Below, piece by piece: positions 34,415 to 47,892 of a stretch of 64,000 nt of DNA. This DNA is from Amaurobius ferox (taxonomy: Eukaryota > Arthropoda > Arachnida > Araneae > Amaurobiidae), in contig OX578134.1 in assembly GCA_951213105.1 (NCBI GenBank), positions 142,894,450 through 142,958,449 on the forward strand. The letters are read 5' to 3'. The position numbers and the translations under genes were made by a program. Every line of letters starts with the position of its first letter. Position 1 is the first letter of the stretch. The notes beneath the pieces are model-generated. The model worked only from the letters and a program-made list of their open reading frames with translations, made no database searches and was not told the DNA's origin.

Positions 34415-35285
34415 GGGAACGGTGGACGTTGAAATTTTTTTTATTTATTTATTGACTTAGAAACGTGAAAATTTGTATAAGTATTCCTCTTAGCAGTACT
34501 ATATACAAAATTATTTAATTTTTTTTTCTTTTTTGTTATAATTTTGTATTTTTTTAATTTAATTTTTTTAACGAAAATTCGAAAATATTCCTTGCGTGCC
34601 ATTTGCTCACATTGCTGATTAATTTTACATTATGATCACTCAAAAGCACATTGTGAACAAATTTGGTTATTCACTTTTAAATCCCTTAGAAAGTTAATTT
34701 TTTTTAAATATTTTTCTGCATTAAAACTTAATTTTCATCATTTAATTAGGTTCTTTTTTTTATTCAATATATCTTTTTTTTATTCAATATATCTTTTTTT
34801 TATTCATTATTTAATTACCTTAATAAAGTCCAATTATAAATTGCATACCCAGTTTCATTAAAAAGTATGAGAGGTGTCTTCTTGCCAAATTACATGCATC
34901 TCAGATAAAAATTAAGACGCATGGAGCATTTTAAAAATGTAAAACCTTTCAAAATTCCGTTTCGAAAAAAATGCATTCAACCTTTTGCTTACGGGCGGGA
35001 CAGCGTCCACCCCAAACGAAGAACCTCCCAGAAAGACAGGTATTTGACATACCCTATCCCAAACAGTTCGATCCCGCTTTGCAGACATTGGCGTCCATGG
35101 AAATCGCTGACAGCTACATTGCATCTGCTCCAGCAGGATCGAACTGTTTGGGATAGGGTATGTCAAATACCTGTCTTTTTGGGAGGTTCTTCGTTTGGGG
35201 TGGACGCTGTCCCGCCCGTAAGCAAATGTTATATATTAAAACTTTTTTTAATCGATTTTTGCCCATTTCAACCTCCACCGTCCCC
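34415..35285. mobile_element. TTAA-flanked MITE
   Basis: The left end is TTAA then GGGAACGGTGGACGTTGAAA; the right end, inverted, is TTAA then GGGGACGGTGGAGGTTGAAA. TTAA lies at 34411-34414 and 35286-35289. The 871-bp element has no transposase. It contains three 21-22-bp repeats (TTTTTTTATTCAATATATC, 34750-34815) and the GC-rich hairpin described next. The TTAA duplication suggests piggyBac-type mobilisation, but the ends start GGG rather than CCC; a PIF/Harbinger 3-base target (TTA or TAA) is the alternative. Confidence 0.75.
34987..35223. repeat. 88-bp near-perfect hairpin inside the MITE
   Basis: Arms 34987-35074 (from GCTTACGGGCGGGACAGCG) and 35136-35223 are inverted copies with a single mismatch seen by eye, around a 61-base loop. 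They are GC-rich against an AT-rich background. Open frames on both strands here mirror each other and are not genes. Confidence 0.92.
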
Positions 35286-35550
35286 TTAATGATATATTTT
35301 GTTATGATTTCTTATTAAATGTTCATATAAAAATAGTTATTGGATATTGATGAGCAACCACTATTCATCTAATGTAGATTGCAGCAATATCTAACAAATA
35401 ATTCCCCGGTTTATGAAAAAATAATTAATCCTTACTCAATTATTTGTTTTCAGAGTACATTGCCATCAAAAAGCCCATAAAATGCAAACTATGCTAATTA
35501 TTATAAAGAAATAAACTTAATCTTCAAAGTATTAGGGAGGATAAACTAAC

Positions 35551-35608
35551 CTTCTATGTTTTCATGAACTCGCGTCCATAACTTCGCGTATGCTGTATAA
35601 TCGCCCAT
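35551..35608 (-). CDS. Exon 2 (58-bp) of the receptor-tail gene
   Basis: Acceptor TTTTTCCACACAG and donor GAAG|GTTAGT flank a 58-bp block open in phase 0, following directly from exon 1, which ends on a codon boundary. It encodes MGDYTAYAKLWTRVHENIE plus one base. The methionine is internal, not a start. Tyr sites (DYTAY) fit a phosphorylated tail. The exon lies within 300 bp of the MITE at 34415-35285. No domain can be named. Confidence 0.72.
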
Positions 35609-36060
35609 CTGTGTGGAAAAATAAAAATATCGCAGGATTAGCACGAAATATTTTAATATACTCGCAGCTTATTATATTTTTAGTATCTATGAACTAATAA
35701 AGAACTTTATTGAAAAATTCACTTAACAGGCTGCATGTTATTTGCCAAAAAATGTTAATTTATATTGGATATATTCTAAAACTACCTTATTAAAAAATAT
35801 ATATCAAATTAAAAAAGCCTTCGATAATTTTCCAGAAAGTAATTATTTTGATCGTTTAATGTATCTTCTAAAATTAAGATATTAGAGAAAATTATTTAAC
35901 AAAGTGTACTCGTAATTAATATTTTAATTTAATTTTTATATTCACTTAAACTCATGTAAGCAAATTTACAAGAGGTGTAAGGCCTTTGTCATTTTGGGGG
36001 GTCAAAATGCAATAACAGTAGGATGAAAGTATCAACATGAAATTTTATGTATAGATATAT
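35609..36060. other. Intron-like AT-rich stretch
   Basis: Nothing recognised. Confidence 0.3.
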
Positions 36061-36061
36061 A

Positions 36062-36870
36062 ACAGACTAGTGGGCTCAGCTCCCTTCTCGCTCCGCTTCC
36101 TCAACCTCCCTCGGGATAGGTCGGACGGTCTGGGTCTCAACCATCCTCGGGAGGCTTTGCCTCCTACTCGCAGAGCTCGCGTCATATCCATCTTTCCTAA
36201 AAATTCCACTTTCAAAAATATCTTTTCTATCCTTGCCTATTGTCCGCAGGACGGGAAATCAGGGATTTTTCTTAGCCCAGGAAATCCCAAAACTACATTT
36301 CTTGATCATGGACTCGCCTCGCGAACTATTTCATTCCAATCTAATGTTTAAATCGATAAACAGTTTATTTCATTGTACTAGTATTTCTATACGCTAGTAT
36401 TTCTATATTACACTAGTATTTCTATATAAATGTACCAAATTTCATATTTTTGTATGCTATAGTTTTTATGGTAACAGACAAAAAGTCAATAGATATGTCG
36501 ATACAAAAAAGAAATAATTTCAGAAGTGTATAAAAAGTTAAATATGTCAAAAACTACATCGACATTAAAAAAAGAGGTTCCATCCTGCAAAAATTCACAC
36601 ATGTAGGTATCTGCCTTCAATAATTCGTGATATTGCTATTGTTAGTCTATCTAGGACGCGAACTTGCAGCTCGAATATTTTGCCTTTAACATTACATATT
36701 TCTTAAAATACAATATATATATAAAACGGTTTATTTCAGCGTATTTCCCAAAGCTTTTTCTACAAGTATGCCAAATTTCATATTTTTATATGCAATAGTT
36801 TTTCGCTACGAAGCAAAGAATCACAAAAAACGAGAAATTTGTCAAACAGCGGATGCGTCAGCTAATTTTT
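36062..36870 (+). repeat. Dispersed repeat, ACTAGTGGGCTC family, copy 1
   Basis: It starts ACTAGTGGGCTCAGCTCCC with GC-rich CTACTCGC words. It then has two AT-rich parts sharing CCAAATTTCATATTTTT.TATGC.ATAGTTTTT (36434 and 36768), and ends near GCGGATGCGTCAGCTAATTT. The 39003 copy shares the ACTAGAGGGCTCCG..CCCCTACTCG start. Boundaries are approximate. Confidence 0.55.
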
Positions 36871-39002
36871 TAATATAATGAAAAGCAAGGCTATAAAAAG
36901 AAGTTCAAATGATATAGTTTGAAATTTAATTCATAAAATCTGAATATATCAATCAAAAAATATAAGAGTCACCTTATTAAAATACATATGTCGACAACAT
37001 TTTATTAAATAGTCTCACATGAGTAGGATTTCCTTCAGAAGGTACAACGCAAGAAGTTCAACACTACAACTTCCTTAAAGAGATTGCTTCTCATGAAGAT
37101 TTTCAACTGTTTAAAACCTTAAATTAAAATATAACGGCCGATATTCAATCTTCCAAACATTTTACTGTGGGAACATACACCTAGACAAGTGGATTTTTTT
37201 ATTTTTCATTTTTGCGATTTACTTTTACGAGTACAGTGTTCTGTTTAGAAACGCTTTCTCAATTTTTTTTCAATTAAGTCGATCGATCATTTACTGTTAT
37301 AGTTTTGCACATGCTTTTGAAATAAATAAGGTATTCCTGCTTAAAACTCTGCTTCTTGAGTCTAACACGTACTTAGTTATCTTTGACTTAAATGTGTTTG
37401 TAAAATGCTCGAAAAATATATCTCTTAAAAATCTTTCAAATTATTTGACAAAAACTGGTACAGATATATTAAATCTTATCCGTAATGACTAGTATATTTG
37501 TAACTATTCTCATACGATTAAAAACGGAATATATTCAATAGTTTTATTCAAAAGTACGACATGTCGCAACGTACAACTTTGATCAAAAGAATTAGTATAT
37601 TTTATAAGCCATTCAATGTCTCACTGAGAATCTTAATTATGTTACATTTGCATTCTAAAATGTGTTAATTGTTAAAAAAGAAATAACTTGCGGTTCTATT
37701 GATTCAGTGTACTTTTAAATAACATCACTTTGAATTTAATTTAGAATTTAGTTTTCTTTTTAACAAAATCCTATCCATTGTGCTACTTCCAATTATTCTT
37801 AATGTAGCTAATTTGTTTATTCTTAATTAGGTCTGGTTTTCTTAACGTAGAATAGTAGAAAAAAATAGCAACATGAATAAATTTTCTAAGTGAAGATTAA
37901 AATATTCGTGTAAATATTTGAAAGAATTGTTCACAATTATTTTACAATGCACTGTGGGACTGCAGCGGCATGATAGCTTCGTATTTTTTTTTTTCATACT
38001 GTACTGTATGTTATATAATTTCAAATTTAAATCATTTCCTGTTTTACAAAAAATATGTACGCTTATGCATTTTTATTTAATTTTTGCATTTAAAAAACAG
38101 GCGAAATAACACTTAAAATATCTTAAAAATAGATTGGAATTTTACTAACTTAGCTTTAACTACTACTATTTAAAATACTTGTTTTGGGAATATAATAAAA
38201 AGTACTATAATGCAATAATCAAAGCTAAATATATTAAGTATAAATGATTTTCTATAAGTCATATAAAGAATTTTGACTCAAATGTCACTTGTATCACGTT
38301 CCTATTGAAGATTCCACGCTTCGTGGATAGATTTCACGCTTTATTAGGGACCAGCCGATGTGTGTAATCGCAACAAGGAAGCTTGCAATATACCACAATT
38401 GTGCGAATATCTGTGAAAACTTTCGAATTGAGTCTTATCACGCAGATGGCGTTTTATCCCATAAAGGTTGAACTCAGGTTGCATGAGACTAAAATGAAGG
38501 GGGTTCTCAAAATTACACTCCCAATGTTGACACCAAGATCTACGTGATTTATTAGTACTCTTCAGCACGGACTACAACAAACCTGCAACGGAGGGAAGAA
38601 AACTCGCAATGTGTCATATTTCAGTGAACCCCTATGGGGACCGATACATTTGGCCTTACGGCACAGTCTGTATCAAATTGCACGAAGATTCCTCATTTAA
38701 CCTGTACTCAGTATTTACAAAAAGTTTAATATCGCATGCATACGAGTAGTACGTCTGAATTTATTAGTCAGTACAAAAATTCCAAAATTGCTGTATAAAG
38801 CATATATTCTTGCTGCAGGTATCAAGAATACTGTCAAAGTACACTTTGATATCTTGATAACTCGATCCTAGCTTTAGGAATGCCTACTTGAAGATTCCCA
38901 AAACGTGCTACTCACCTTGTGGGTTTAGAGTAACTAGTTACACGCCAGGTGAGAATGGCTACTTAATGATTACTCTTAAATTGGAACAGTTTTTTTCATT
39001 AA
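36871..39002. other. Intron-like stretch with an unplaced GC-richer part (38290-38720)
   Basis: The 38290-38720 part has balanced composition and may be an old repeat or LTR. No splice sites or long frame were found in either orientation. Confidence 0.3.
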
Positions 39003-39850
39003 ACTAGAGGGCTCCGTCCCCTACTCGATACACTTTGTGAGTCCGGAGACTCAGCTTCCTACTCGCTGGCGCTTCCTAAGTTTATTTCACCAGCTATTTC
39101 AAACCAAACTAAATTTTAAATCAAAAAACGTTTTATTTCAACGTTAGTACCAAACCCCATATTCACTTATTATCACATGTAGTATTGAGAAATTATTGTT
39201 TTCACGAAAATTTTCGATTTCGAGATTTTGATTCAAATATGTCTTTTAAGACCTCTTGAACACGTTTTGACTATTTTTGGAGTTATGTCCGTTTATCTGC
39301 CTTTTTGATGTTTGTGGTTGGTTTCCTGTGTACACAATAGCAACCACAAATATTGATGGATTTTCACGAAACTCTTCATCCGGCTTTGTTATAAAAAAAT
39401 CTAGAACTAAATAAAACTTTTATAAATTTGAGCGAAAACATTGAATTCTAAACGAAATTTTATATTTTTTTAAGATGGCTGCATAAGACAAAATTTGACA
39501 TAAACAATAAACATGCATAAAATAGTTAGTTTATCTGTTGCTCAATGATTAAGATACTTAATATTTTCAATCATTGTTGTGGAAAATAGCCACGGTGCAA
39601 ATTGTTTTTGTTCGTAACGTCTATAGTTAATTAGCATTTTCAAATATTTTATCAATCGAAAGATTTTTTCAAGCCCTTTTTAATGAAGTATACCGGATTT
39701 TCAAACTTTTTTTTGAAAAATTTGACAAAAAAATGAATTTAGGATTGAGAAAGACGATTTTAGTCACATTCCAGTTAATTTTATATGCTATAGTTTTTAA
39801 GATATTAGATTGAAAAACTCAAGAAACGCACGACATGCAGAGCTTACTTC
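39003..39850 (+). repeat. Dispersed repeat, ACTAGAGGGCTCCG family, copy 2
   Basis: The GC-rich start (39003-39080) matches 36062. The later part (39200-39740) matches 42585-43030: GTTGCCACAAATATTGATGG-like, TTTTCACGAAACT, TCCGGCTTTGTTA, AATCTAGAACTA, and AATCGAAAGATTTTTTCAAG. Confidence 0.6.
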
Positions 39851-40944
39851 GCCAGTTGACAAGCCAAATTAAAGTTTAAACAGAGAAACAGATGTTTTAG
39901 CATGATCTCTTAGCATTTGCATGTTCCCCTACCAATTAAAAACTCTTGGATAGGATTTGAAAGAAAATTGCAATTTGCAATTCTAACAACATATATTTAC
40001 AAGAAACCCTTATGATCAGTTGGTCTTTACCCATTTCGACTAAAATATAGTGAAAATGTATTACAATCATATTAATAAAATGCAGTAGTTATAAAACCCA
40101 AAGTTCCTTCTAATAAATATAAACTTAATGTTATGTTTATTCCGTTATCAATATTTCTGCAAATAACATGTAAAAATCAAAAGCTATATTGCAATTGGTA
40201 ATAAACAATATTTCTATATTTCTAACTAAAATTCTGTAAATTATTTACTTTAATATCTATGAATAAAAACAAAAAAAGCTGTATCAACTGCTGTATCCTT
40301 TTAATTGGCATCGAAAGTCTTCAAATAACACAGTTTTCGCTTAATAGACTGATAATCTACCAAAAGCATTTCACTTCAAAAGCATTTTATAATCAAACCA
40401 CGAATACAGAACTTGGCGAGAATCAAATATTGACCAATTTCATATTTTGTAACAATTAATACTATTTTGAAAGGATAGAAATAATTTTATAGTTTAGAGT
40501 CATATCGAACACAATATCTCAAGGGCATGTTGCATGAAGATATATTCTAAGGCAAACGAGGCTATATATATTTACATGGCCGAAATATATGATAATCTTG
40601 TACGCGTATCATATAAATACATTCCAAACTGATAATCGTATTCGTACCACCAGACTTGAATTCCCGCGAGCCATCATGGATCAGAGTTGTAACCACCAAA
40701 TATTGAATTAACTATACACTGCAGTATTATTGAATCCTGGTATCCATTACCCAGGTATGAATTATCTTAAGTAAATATACAATATGTCAAGAAATATGTT
40801 ATTAACCCTTTGTATGCTGCTATTTTCATTAAAGTACCTGGAGAACCTGACTAGATGCAACAATTCTACATTGTTATAATAGGAACTATTAGGCATGCAA
40901 GTGATCTTAAAAGTATTATAATATAATGTACTTTAATGTAATTT
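39851..40944. other. Intron-like AT-rich stretch
   Basis: Nothing recognised apart from a short GC-richer spot at 40645-40700. Confidence 0.3.
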
Positions 40945-41420
40945 ATCAGAATCGACTATGTATAGAGTTTACATGATGACGGATATGAATTCAGCAATTC
41001 AGCATTAAATTTTAAAGGAGAAAAAGTAGATCACTATGTATTTTCGCTTACAATTTTGAAGGTGCCACTTCCGTTTCAAAAATTTACGTTTTCGTTGCAA
41101 CATCTGTTTATCAAGATCGGCAAGAGATAGAGCTTATATGATGATAGAAGATATGAGCACGGAATCAAATTGAGGAGTAGTTTAAGAGTCCACTAATGAT
41201 TATCACTTCCGTTTCAAAAAATTTAATTTAAACATCTATTTCTGAGGATAGATTATATATAGAGATAAGGGCTGATATAGATTTAACATTAAATTTTAAA
41301 ATTGTTAGTAGAATTTTCAATTTCGGTTCTTTTTCTACTTCATGTTAGAACATCTTCATTTTCTTTAAAACATGCATTTCTAAAAATGGGCTATGGATAG
41401 AACTTAGATGATAACTGATA
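40945..41420. repeat. Degenerate tandem repeat, units of about 150 bp
   Basis: Three to four diverged units share CACTTCCGTTTCAAAAA, AACATCTRTTTMT, a GATAGAGCTTATATGATGAT-like block and GATATGRA. The best preserved unit is about 41065-41210. Confidence 0.6.
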
Positions 41421-42584
41421 TGGATTCTTCATTGGATTCCCGGAGGGAATAGTAGGATTTACGATGGATTTCCATTCCTGTTCTTCAAATGTCACTTCTT
41501 GATTTTTCGAAAACTCTTTAGATTTCTGGATGGCATGTTCATTCTGTGATGAATTTACTTTTTTAAACAATCTAAAAATAATTTGTAAAATCCATTGAAC
41601 AATGTTATTTACGTTGAATCAACGTATGTTGCATTATTCTTTTTATTTTGTTATCGCTGTCTTGTAACATTATCATAACTTGTTTAAATAAATTTTATAA
41701 TATTTTTAATCATTTTTATGTACGTGTGATATAGAAATATTACAAATTATTTTGATTTATTTTTTACACTTTTTGCTACACTGATGGCGTAGCTGTTAAA
41801 AACTGTTGCAAAATGTGCATTAACACGGAAATGCTATGCTGCAAGATCGTGGACCCAAGCGATTTATGATGTGTTTTTTACATGGAAAAATAATGTTATA
41901 AGATATTTCGTTAAGTAAAAACGGTGCAGGCTTGTATTCTAAAATCATTGTTATATGGCTTCTAGTATTATCAAATGACTATATAATTTGTTTTGTGATG
42001 ATTAGGGAAATATATATTTCTTTATAAAATGATTATGCATACCGTCTATAAAAGCATATCACACATGGAATGATTGTTCATTAAACTTGACTGATTGCCT
42101 TTGAAATGTTCTATATAAAAAAAGAAATTGGTGTGTTTCGTATGTTGCATTTCTCTAAAAAATATTACAATTTTATGTTTCAGAAAAATTGCTAAATATT
42201 TGTCCTTTAGGTATCATGTCCAAGGAGTCTCACATACACATCAAGTCATTCACAAGGGTAGACCAGTTGCTTCAAACTAATTAGGATCAAGTTAATGATT
42301 TCAATAATTAAGTACGTCAAAAATTCAAATTAGAACTTTCGATGATCCGGTCACAACACATTCTGATTTCATACGTGCATGTAGTGGATGCAACAAATAA
42401 TGGATCAGGATTTATATAAAAACTATTCCCCCCCCCCACCCACCCACCCCAAAAAAATAAATAAATTGTTCTGTACAAAACAAAAAATACTTATTTATCA
42501 AGCTTAAAATAAATCATATCTGTAAAATCAGTAATTTTCACTTTCACATACTAGAATATAGTATAAATAATTACTTTCACAGAA
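41421..42584. other. Intron-like AT-rich stretch
   Basis: It holds a C-rich run (CCCCCCCCCACCCACC, about 42427) and nothing else recognised. Confidence 0.3.
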
Positions 42585-43030
42585 TTTTTCAATTTCGATA
42601 TTTTGACCCGATGAATACATTTTGACTATGTATGAAGTGATGTCCGTCTGTGTGTCGTCGTATTTTGTGTACGATATAGTTGCCACAAATATTAATTGGT
42701 TTTCACGAAACTTTATATCCGGCTTTGTTACGAAAAATCTAGAACTAGGTACTATTTTTTAAAATTGGAGTGAAATTTTATATTTTTTTAACATGGTAAC
42801 ATCACTTATTATGAAACTCACAGTGTTAATCTTTATGTTGACAAATAGTCACTGCAAAGAATAATGCAATTTTTGTGCTCGTGGTGCCATCAGCCCCCGG
42901 GGGTAAGTTAACCTCCGCACCACGGCAATACATTGTCAAAACTTTGTAACAATCGAAAGATTTTTTCAAGGCCTTTAAAATAAAAGGTAACAATCTATAG
43001 CTGTGATCATTTGAACAACAATGCAGAATT
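42585..43030 (+). repeat. Partial second copy of the 39200-39740 repeat
   Basis: Collinear matches in order: TTTGACTAT, GTGATGTCCGTCTG, GCCACAAATATTAATTGG, TTTTCACGAAACTTTATATC, CCGGCTTTGTTACG, AATCTAGAACTAGG, and CAATCGAAAGATTTTTTCAA. Confidence 0.7.
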
Positions 43031-43589
43031 TTAAAAAATATTCTTGCAAAATTCGTGACGAGAGATGCGAGAAAGAACAAGATCACGATCTACTAAAAAA
43101 TGGATTCTGGTATGATAATGGCTAAAGCCACACTCTAATTAATTATTGAAAAATTTAAGGATTTTATTTAGTTATACAAAGACTATATAATGTGCATTAT
43201 AAGCAGTCAATCTAGAAGACTGGACTCGTTAGACTACCTCGATTTGTGACAGGGTTAATTGGATTTCTTTTTACTGCAGATGTTTACAAATAAATTGCAA
43301 GCGCAAATGACCGCCCCTTAACCCATAAGGGTGAATTCGAAACCAATCGAAATTGTCATGTGTGACTTCATACACCAATACCAGAGTTCGCCAAAATGCG
43401 TAATTATTCGTTATTAACATACCGAAATATATGTTAATGCCTTGAAATTTTACCAATGCACAAAAATATCCCCAATACTTTTAGCAATAAAATGTACATT
43501 TTTGTACGAGTTTTACACATTTTAATGTTTTGTTTAACTGCCATGTATATATAGTTATCTTTCAGTATTGGTCAGTTGGTTGAAATCGT

Positions 43590-45235
43590 ATCCACAAGAA
43601 GTCAGATTGGTCCTTCTGCAGAGAATACTGCTTTAGCTATATTGATGATTTTGTCAGTGTAGAGTATTTCCTGTGGATATACATCCACATTTTGCATGGC
43701 TTCCAAATTAGCTGTGTATGAAAAAATGTGTTTCGGTTTAAGTTCAGTCTATGGGCATTTTCCCCAGAGTTGATAAGATCTGGTGACATCTCTGTTTATC
43801 TTCATTCCTCTTAGAATTTGAGTTCTCAGTCTATTAACTGTTTTGGTGATTGTTCTGCTCGCATTTATTTCACAAACATATTACTCCTTTTTAATCTGCT
43901 TTTCTCTATTTCTGTTTGTCGCCACTGCATTTGCATCATCTAGGGTTACAAGATTTAAAGTGTCGTTATTGAGATATCTGTCTTTAGCCAAATCGTCAGC
44001 AATATCATTTCCCTCCATGCCAACGTGTGCCGGCACCAATTGCAAAATACAGGGATTTCCCATTTGGTTGATTCTATGCAGTGAATATTCTGTGTCAGCC
44101 ATGCTCGACCTTGTTGAATTGTTTAAGGGCGGCTTTAGAGTAACAAAAAATACTAAGCTGTTTAACGTCATCTGTTTATTTTAGTAAAGCGTAAAGGTTT
44201 AAAGCCTCCTATATTGCCTTAAGTTGGCAAGTGAAATTGGAGGCAATGTTACCCGTGCCGATTTTCTGCTGTTTGATTGTGCTCTTTGGTAGGGTAAATC
44301 CGCCCCTGGGACTGGTCGCATCCGAAGATCCGTGTGTATATTTGTGTACAAGGTCACATCCTGAAAAGGACTCAATCGTTCTGATCCCCTTAGCATTAAT
44401 AGGAGTGGATAATTCCCTTTTCTAACAAGGCTCGTTAAGATCAGTATTTATTGTCGTATTTTGAGGAAGGACAGAGACATGGGCAGGATCCTCATAAAAA
44501 ATAAGGGTTTTGTGTTCCATGTTTATATAATTTCGGATTTCTAGGTCATATTACATTATAGATGATATTTTTAGGCTTGATCTACAAGTCCAGTTTTCAA
44601 AGGCCGTACGAGAGATATGATTTATGCAATGACTCATGACCTTATTTGTAAATTTAATGGTGTGATATTTTTTCTCCGTTCGAGTGTCTCAAGCCCACTC
44701 TCTCGCACTATTTTTACAATGTTGGTATAGGACACTGCTCCATCAATTATTTTGGCAGTTCGTGCCTAATCCTTTTCTAGCTTTTCCAAAGCTGATTTAG
44801 ATACACGAGGCTATAGAAGTGTCGAAAGCCCATACCACTCGACTCACCCTGAAGCATGACCAGCATATTAAATAGCCGGATCCCATACAAGTGTAGCATA
44901 TTCCATACTAGGTCTAACCAACGTTGCATTTGTAGTTCTCAGTGTTTTAGGATTAGTTCTCAAATTTGTGCTACAATGGCTTTTAATGATTTCTAAAAAG
45001 TGCTTTTTTTGCACAGTTATTAATACGTTCAGTAACCGCAATTCGGCGTCAAGTGTTTCTCCTAAGTACTTTGGATTATATATTTTTGCAAGATGTACAT
45101 CATTCCAATGATATTTTTGGATTTAAAAGTTTTCTGTGCTTTCTGTCCGTTGTAAAAACTGTGAACATGTTTTATGTGGGTCAATCTGTAGTCTTAAAGC
45201 TTGCGATCAATTCATAATACCTCTGTTATAAGCCG
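43590..45235 (-). pseudogene. Jockey-like LINE fragment: RT thumb, RNase H and C-terminal domain
   Basis: Reading down the minus strand from 45235: INPHKTCSQFF and a KVLRRNT remnant (usual KYLGVTLD); then NATLVRPSMEYATLVWDPA and KSALEKLEKD.ARTAKIIDGA of the RT thumb; then an RNase H region (degenerate Y-T-x-G-S-S start near 44340, GTGNIASNF, and LQLVPAHVGMEGNDIADDLA); then the C-terminal block (RLRTQILRGMKINRDVTRSY, KHIFSY, EGPI stop near 43600). There are many frameshifts and stops, so it is dead. The 5' part (endonuclease and RT palm) is absent. Confidence 0.85.
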
Positions 45236-45239
45236 GCCT

Positions 45240-46440
45240 CTGCATGCCGACTTGAAAACATGGGCTTCGCTAAGGTTACAGTGAACGGGAGCTACCCACC
45301 TGAATTCGGTTTTAGAAGTCTCAGGTGCGGTGCTTCGAAATTGTAAGTTAACAATTATGAAGGAGCTCTCAGGAATTTTGGCGCGAAATCTAGGTTGAGT
45401 TACGTGTCGGTAATGTCGCCAGGAACAATTTGAAAATCGGGGGGGGGGGTATTTATCTCTGCCTTTAACTTACGTGAAAAGAAATCTTAAAAACCCCATT
45501 GACAATAAATGCAGACATTGTTAAGATCCAGACCGTCCGATCTACCAGAAAGGTGTAAGATAACTATTTGGACGACCGTTAGAAGAAATGCAGGTGTGTT
45601 GTTCTGAATCGGGGAAAAGTCATAAAATGCCCGTCTGATCAGGTGTTCGGGGAGAGCCGATTGGCCAAATCACGTAAGGTGCCCGGCCCCTTAGATAAGA
45701 GAAGACAACGGAGCAAAGTTATGAAAAGGGTTTATTGTTTTCCGACCGCGATGACTTGAAAGGCAAGTCCAATGCGTTACGTTCAGGGGACGGGCAGAAA
45801 ATGTTGCCTTTGAAGCGGTAAAAGTATCAAAGGGGATAGCGACACGTTTTTCGCGCGCTTTTAAGGAGGCTATATAAGTATTAGAGCCGAAAAGGGGGAT
45901 CATTACAACTTGAGAGTTTGTGCCAGCTAGAGCTTCCAAAAGGTGATGTGCGAAGGTTGCGATGTGCAGACTTTTCAGAGAGTTGTGTACGATTTAATAA
46001 CGAGTAGTGCTTAAAGAGGGTTAAGAGGAAGAAGTGCCGAGAAGCAGTTGAGCGGCTAAAACCCCGAGAACTTCTAAACATCGGTAAGATGATTTATTTG
46101 CATTTTTTTCTCCCTGTTGTAGAATTTAAGTAATGCAAATGAGCAGAGAATTAGCGCTCACATTCTCACTCTCTCTCCCTTTGACTAAGAAAGATGAAGG
46201 CGTCTAACCGCCCATGATTATAGATATATTGAGTGAACTTAGCGGGCAGTTAATGCCTGTCTTTGTGACTTAATAAATTTGTTTTTGTTTAATTATTGAA
46301 TCTATTTATTAGTTTGAAATGAGTAGTGTTATATTTCTTCCGGGAGTTCAACGGCCACCCAAATCAGACTTATTAGGAAAAGTTTTCCCTGAGTAGCTTC
46401 GGCTCGGTAACCCCTCTCAAAGACTGGTTAAAGATGACTA
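45240..46440 (+). repeat. GC-richer LTR-like block with TATA box and poly(A) signal
   Basis: This block has a TATA-like CTATATAAG (45870-45878) and AATAAA (46272-46277) about 400 bp apart, as in the U3-R of an LTR. I could not find matching TG...CA ends or a target duplication, so it may be a solo LTR with unclear borders or another repeat. Open frames on its minus strand look accidental. Confidence 0.4.
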
Positions 46441-47890
46441 AGATTTATTATTAACCCTATCCTATACTATTCATTTATTAAAAGGTTTCTTCAAAATTTT
46501 TTGCACTGATACTTTAGTAAACCTATTTTAAATTTTCAATATATTTTTACGCAGTTGTTTTCCCTTACCACACCACGCTTATGAGAAAATTTTGTGTTAT
46601 CTTACAGTCTATCAACAACACGATTTTTTATGCTATTTTTTCAAACAGTATATTAATATATTTTATTGATACAATGCAGTAAAAAAGTAAATATATATAA
46701 ATAAAATATCTCTGTATTTGTGAATAAAAACCTATGTAAAGAAAATACCATAAAACAAAAAGATAAGAGTACAAACTAGTTTCTAATGCAAAACGGGCCA
46801 TTTACGGAATACGACAAACATAGCAGTTACTTTATAAAGCAGGAAAACGTCTGTAGACATGAGTTCATTATTAATTTCATGAGTTCATTATTAGTTGTCA
46901 TGAGTTCATTATTAATTTTTTTTAAATAAGTATTGTCATTTTAATAAAAAAAAATGACTTTACGCACTTATTTTTTCCAAATGCATTCCCACTGTGGAAA
47001 ATTAGTCCCAAGGTTTTAGGAGAGGAGTAAAAATACTCCAAAAAGTTATTTTTGACGATTTCTGCTCACTGTGCGGACGGGCTTTCAGAACAACCATTAA
47101 AGGACGCGTTACTGGCCTGCAGAGTCGACATTCGGTTTTAAAATATCGCCCAGCATCATATCACCAAAATATGTAAGAGAAAAAAAAGGTAAGAAAGAAC
47201 AGAGTAGGAGTTGACAAGTTGGAAGTAGATTTCAAAATCACAAGGATCCACAAGAAAAGGGGCGTTCGCAGAAATAAGTTAGACACTCCCATTAAAGATA
47301 ACAGTAACCAATGGCATTTGAGCTGGGGGTAGTGGAAGTGGAATTCTTTGAGCAGATAGAGTTGAAGAGAGTGATAGGTGAAATTGTAAATCAACCATTT
47401 GCTAAGTGACATATGATAAGTCAATCATATCTTTGTTTGAGTTGAAGATAACGCGTAAAGTAACATACTTATTTCATACCTTACTTCAAGGTCAGCTGAA
47501 CGATTATAAAAGGGATCTTCTCTTATTCAAATTAACGAGACTCATAATTTTGTTCATCACACTGTCAGAATATTTTTGTAATTAATAAATGATATTTTCT
47601 ACTGAATTCTAACCAAATTTATCTGATAAATTACAAGGTGAAGCCGAGAGGCACTTGAGCTAAAATCAACTAGTATAAGATGTGTTTAATACTTGCTTAT
47701 TTGCTATCATATAATATTATAATAGAATAAACAGTGAATTTCATTAAATCTGTGTATTTAGTTAACTACCATTTATATATTTTATATGTAAAGCGCAGTA
47801 GAGCTAAGTTGATTCCAAAGCAGCGGAAATGGAAGTTCCGCCGGTAGGCCCTTAAAAAATACGATATACAGTATTTAGAACAACATATTC
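46441..47890. other. Intron-like stretch, nothing supported
   Basis: A minus-strand 87-codon hydrophobic frame (47161-47424) mirrors a purine-rich plus strand and lacks any supporting signal. A TCATGAGTTCATTATTA motif is repeated three times near 46860-46915. Confidence 0.3.
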
Positions 47891-47892
47891 GG

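Noticed and set aside
34912..35289. Overlapping open frames on both strands
   Set aside because: They mirror each other because they read the two arms of the 88-bp hairpin.
45691..46081. Two minus-strand open frames in the LTR-like block
   Set aside because: They run against the TATA and poly(A) signals, overlap each other and show no domain.
47161..47424. Hydrophobic minus-strand frame that looks like a membrane protein
   Set aside because: The hydrophobic residues come from a pyrimidine-rich strand; no splice sites, homology or signal peptide pattern.
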